Positions 61,922 through 64,000 of a DNA stretch of 64,000 bases are shown one piece after another. Under the pieces are notes generated by a model that made no database searches, was not told the DNA's origin, and saw nothing but the letters and a program-made list of their open reading frames with translations. Within the stretch, counting starts at the first letter, position 1; every line of letters starts with the position of its first letter. Location of the stretch: the NCBI GenBank assembly GCA_000433315.1, contig FR893362.1:5487-69486 (forward strand), written 5' to 3'. The position numbers and the translations under genes were made by a program. This DNA is from Firmicutes bacterium CAG:345 (lineage in GTDB: Bacteria > Bacillota_I > Bacilli_A > RFN20 > CAG-288).

Positions 61922-62689
61922 TAACGATGGTTCAGAAGGAGGAATAAAAACCGGAGAATGTGAATCACGATTTAAAAAGAGATTAAGTCTTTCATTATCG
62001 CATTCTTCAAAAATATATTGTGGTGTTCCTTCACAAGCTATCAATCCTTTATCCATGAAAATAACCTTATCAGATACATCACGAGCAAATTTCATCTCAT
62101 GAGTAACAACAATCATAGTAATATGTTGCGAAGCTAATTCCTTCATTACTTTTAAAACTTCATTAACCATCTCTGGATCTAAAGCAGAAGTTGGCTCATC
62201 AAATAATATTATATCTGGATTCATACTTAAAGCTCTTGCAATAGCAACTCTTTGCTTTTGACCACCAGAAATATCTCTAATTTTAAAATGAACTCTATCT
62301 GACATTCCAACTTTTTCTAAGTTTCTTAAAGCAATTTCTGTAGCTTCTTTTTTACTTCGCTTTAATACTTTTGTTTGACCTATAACACAATTTGTTAGTA
62401 CATCCATATTGTTAAACAAATTAAAAGATTGAAAAACCATAACAAGGCGTGAACGTATATGGTTTTGATTAGTTTTATTTTCTAATATATTTTTTCCATC
62501 GAAAATAATTTCACCGCTATCTGGCTTTTCCAAAAGATTCAAACAGCGCAATAATGTTGATTTTCCACTTCCAGAAGAACCTATAATTGTTAAGCATTCT
62601 CCTTTTTCCACAGAAAAAGAAATATCTTTTAAAACAATTGTACTATTTGAAAAAGTTTTAGCTAAATGATTTACTTGTAATATTGCCAT
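61895..62689 (-). CDS. Amino-acid ABC transporter ATP-binding protein
   Basis: This 264-residue ATPase is of the polar amino-acid uptake family (GlnQ/ArtP type). Motifs are Walker A GSSGSGKSTLLR, signature ISGGQKQRV, Walker B IILFDEPTSALDPE and the His loop VTHEM, with the family Q-loop VFQSFNLFNNM. The C-terminus is ~15 residues longer than usual and its coding sequence overlaps the convergent TPR gene. It follows the permease gene by two bases. Confidence 0.94.
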   Translation of the reverse strand: MAILQVNHLAKTFSNSTIVLKDISFSVEKGECLTIIGSSGSGKSTLLRCLNLLEKPDSGEIIFDGKNILENKTNQNHIRSRLVMVFQSFNLFNNMDVLTNCVIGQTKVLKRSKKEATEIALRNLEKVGMSDRVHFKIRDISGGQKQRVAIARALSMNPDIILFDEPTSALDPEMVNEVLKVMKELASQHITMIVVTHEMKFARDVSDKVIFMDKGLIACEGTPQYIFEECDNERLNLFLNRDSHSPVFIPPSEPSLLRKKIVGD

Positions 62690-62691
62690 AA

Positions 62692-63471
62692 TTAATTTTC
62701 CTTTTTTGCTTTAAAATGAAATAAGATATTCTCTAAAGAAGTTTTTACTTTATGTCCATCCATTTTAAATGCTACAAATTTTAAAATTGCTGTAGCAATC
62801 AATACCAACACCAAATAAATAACTGCAATGATAATATATGTTGCTAAATATTGATAGCCTTTACTAGCAGCACTTGAAGCTTGCCAATAAAGTTCAGAAA
62901 CAGCGATAACATTTAATACTGAAGAATCTTTAATATTGACAACCCATTCATTGCCAATTGTCGGAATAGAATTTCTAATAGCTTGAGGTAATGTTACATG
63001 AAATAATGTTTGCATTTCATTCATACCAAGAGATTTAGCACCTTCAATTTGACCTTTATCAATGCCATTTAGTCCTGCTTGTAAAACTTCGCCCATATAA
63101 GCTGTAGTATTCAAAGTTATAACTATCAAACCAGCTATAAACCAACCATTCCAGGTATCTACACCTTTTAAAACTTCATTCCAATTGATTCCCATCATCT
63201 GGCAACCATATTTAAATAACATTGCTTGAACCATCATCGGTGTTCCCCGAATTACAATAGAATAAATATTGCAAATCCATTTTATTGGACAGCGCCAAAT
63301 TTTATGATACCAAGGGGATTCTTTAGTATTCAAAGATTTACCAAAAGCTAAAAAAATACCTAAAAATAAACCACCAAATGTTCCCACTAAAGAAAGAACA
63401 ATAGTTGCTAATGTGCCATTAATATAGAATCGGCCATAACGTGATAATAAACTAGATATATCGTTGCCCAT
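62692..63471 (-). CDS. Amino-acid ABC transporter permease
   Basis: This 259-residue permease is of the His/Glu/Gln/Arg/opine family. It has about five membrane segments, the periplasmic-loop motif RGTPMMVQ and the coupling loop GQIEGAKSLGMNEMQTLFHVTLPQAIR. One permease, one ATPase and one binding protein are encoded together, so it would act as a homodimer. Its start overlaps the stop of the binding-protein gene (TAATG). Confidence 0.94.
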   Translation of the reverse strand: MGNDISSLLSRYGRFYINGTLATIVLSLVGTFGGLFLGIFLAFGKSLNTKESPWYHKIWRCPIKWICNIYSIVIRGTPMMVQAMLFKYGCQMMGINWNEVLKGVDTWNGWFIAGLIVITLNTTAYMGEVLQAGLNGIDKGQIEGAKSLGMNEMQTLFHVTLPQAIRNSIPTIGNEWVVNIKDSSVLNVIAVSELYWQASSAASKGYQYLATYIIIAVIYLVLVLIATAILKFVAFKMDGHKVKTSLENILFHFKAKKEN

Positions 63472-64000
63472 TATTCACCACTTCTACTAACAGATTCAAC
63501 CATCATTTGATTTCTTAATTCTTGATCTATACTGCTCAAAGCTTGGTTAATGCAACTTTTTAGATTATCATTACCTTTTTTTATACCGATTGAAACACCA
63601 AGTTCAGATAAATATTCACCCAAAATATCTTGTGAAATCCGTACAATGCCTAATGATTTATTTGAACCAACAATAGCTTGTGCAACTGGATATTCAGCTG
63701 TCATAGCAAATGCAGAATTATTCTTTACATCAATAGCGCAATCTGCAAAAGTAGCAAGAGGGGATAAATGATTAGCACCATAATCTTCTTTAAAAATTTC
63801 TATAACATCATCAGTTACAGTAGAAACCTGTGAAACAATATTTTTCCCATTTAATATTGTCGCCAATTCTGAAGAAGGAATAACACGATTATTTTGATCA
63901 GCAAATTCTTTAGAAGTTACTAAAACTAATTCAGAACGATAATATTCATCCGAAAAATCAATAGATTGTCTTCTTTCTTCAGTATCAGTCATTCCTGCTA
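63471..64000 (-). CDS. Amino-acid-binding protein, C-terminal part
   Basis: This is the 3' part of an SBP_bac_3 family binding protein for a polar amino acid. The frame is open to the right window edge, so the start and the signal sequence lie outside. The visible part begins AGMTDTEERRQSIDFSDEYY, the standard hinge-region motif of the family (usually MT-x-T-x-ER followed by FSxPYY). The last lobe is complete. The ATG in this motif is internal and not the start. The ligand cannot be deduced. Confidence 0.92.
   Translation of the reverse strand, partial: AGMTDTEERRQSIDFSDEYYRSELVLVTSKEFADQNNRVIPSSELATILNGKNIVSQVSTVTDDVIEIFKEDYGANHLSPLATFADCAIDVKNNSAFAMTAEYPVAQAIVGSNKSLGIVRISQDILGEYLSELGVSIGIKKGNDNLKSCINQALSSIDQELRNQMMVESVSRSGE

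Overview
The window is a chromosomal segment of a low-GC, AT-rich bacterium of the Firmicutes/Mollicutes side of the tree. Gene order supports this: a str operon (rpsL-rpsG-fusA-tuf), gap-pgk-tpiA, plsX-rnc-ftsY-ylxM-ffh, a YolD protein after a Y-family polymerase, and CcpA-type cre sites. TGA is used as a stop (for example where the polymerase and YolD genes overlap), so code 4 is not in use. Many Cys-lipidated proteins, BspA-type leucine-rich repeats, a superoxide reductase and a pyrophosphate-type phosphofructokinase suggest a fermentative, host- or gut-associated anaerobe. I infer an uncultured Bacilli/Mollicutes-like lineage; the exact taxon cannot be read from this sequence.

Layout. 1-3,000: a partial translesion polymerase with YolD, then a convergent ECF sigma factor with an RsgI-like anti-sigma factor. 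3,100-9,100: gltX, a YitT-family protein, rpmF and a pullulanase lipoprotein. 9,187-9,349: a lone tRNA-Ile unit. 9,400-18,000: the glycolytic gap-pgk-tpiA operon, clpP and the secretion/lipid genes ffh to plsX. 18,230-39,860: a 21-kb co-directional block of surface genes. It holds a 2,517-residue subtilase with a BspA-like repeat domain, two lipoproteins, a complete oligopeptide ABC transporter (oppA, B, C, D, F) and a large GLUG-repeat lipoprotein that is split by one stop codon. 39,900-44,400: the str operon with a structured leader. 44,400-50,100: small membrane proteins, an ion transporter, a HAD phosphatase with PPi-PFK, superoxide reductase and another HAD phosphatase. 50,100-52,800: a zinc/cadmium efflux unit. 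52,900-55,000: an EF-G paralogue that lacks the catalytic histidine. 55,100-61,900: a second, reduced peptide/nickel-type ABC transporter flanked by helical-repeat proteins. 61,900-64,000: a glutamine-family amino-acid ABC transporter, cut by the window edge.

The most interesting thread is carbon control. Closely similar cre-like sites (variants of TGTAACCGCTTACA) lie in the pullulanase promoter, upstream of the gap promoter, at the likely start site of the giant protease block, and at the likely start site of the EF-G paralogue. The geometry suggests repression of polymer scavenging (pullulan and protein), repression of the GTPase-defective EF-G paralogue and activation of glycolysis when sugar is plentiful. 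The protease-lipoprotein-Opp block reads as a surface protein-degrading and peptide-import system that would be switched on when sugar runs out.
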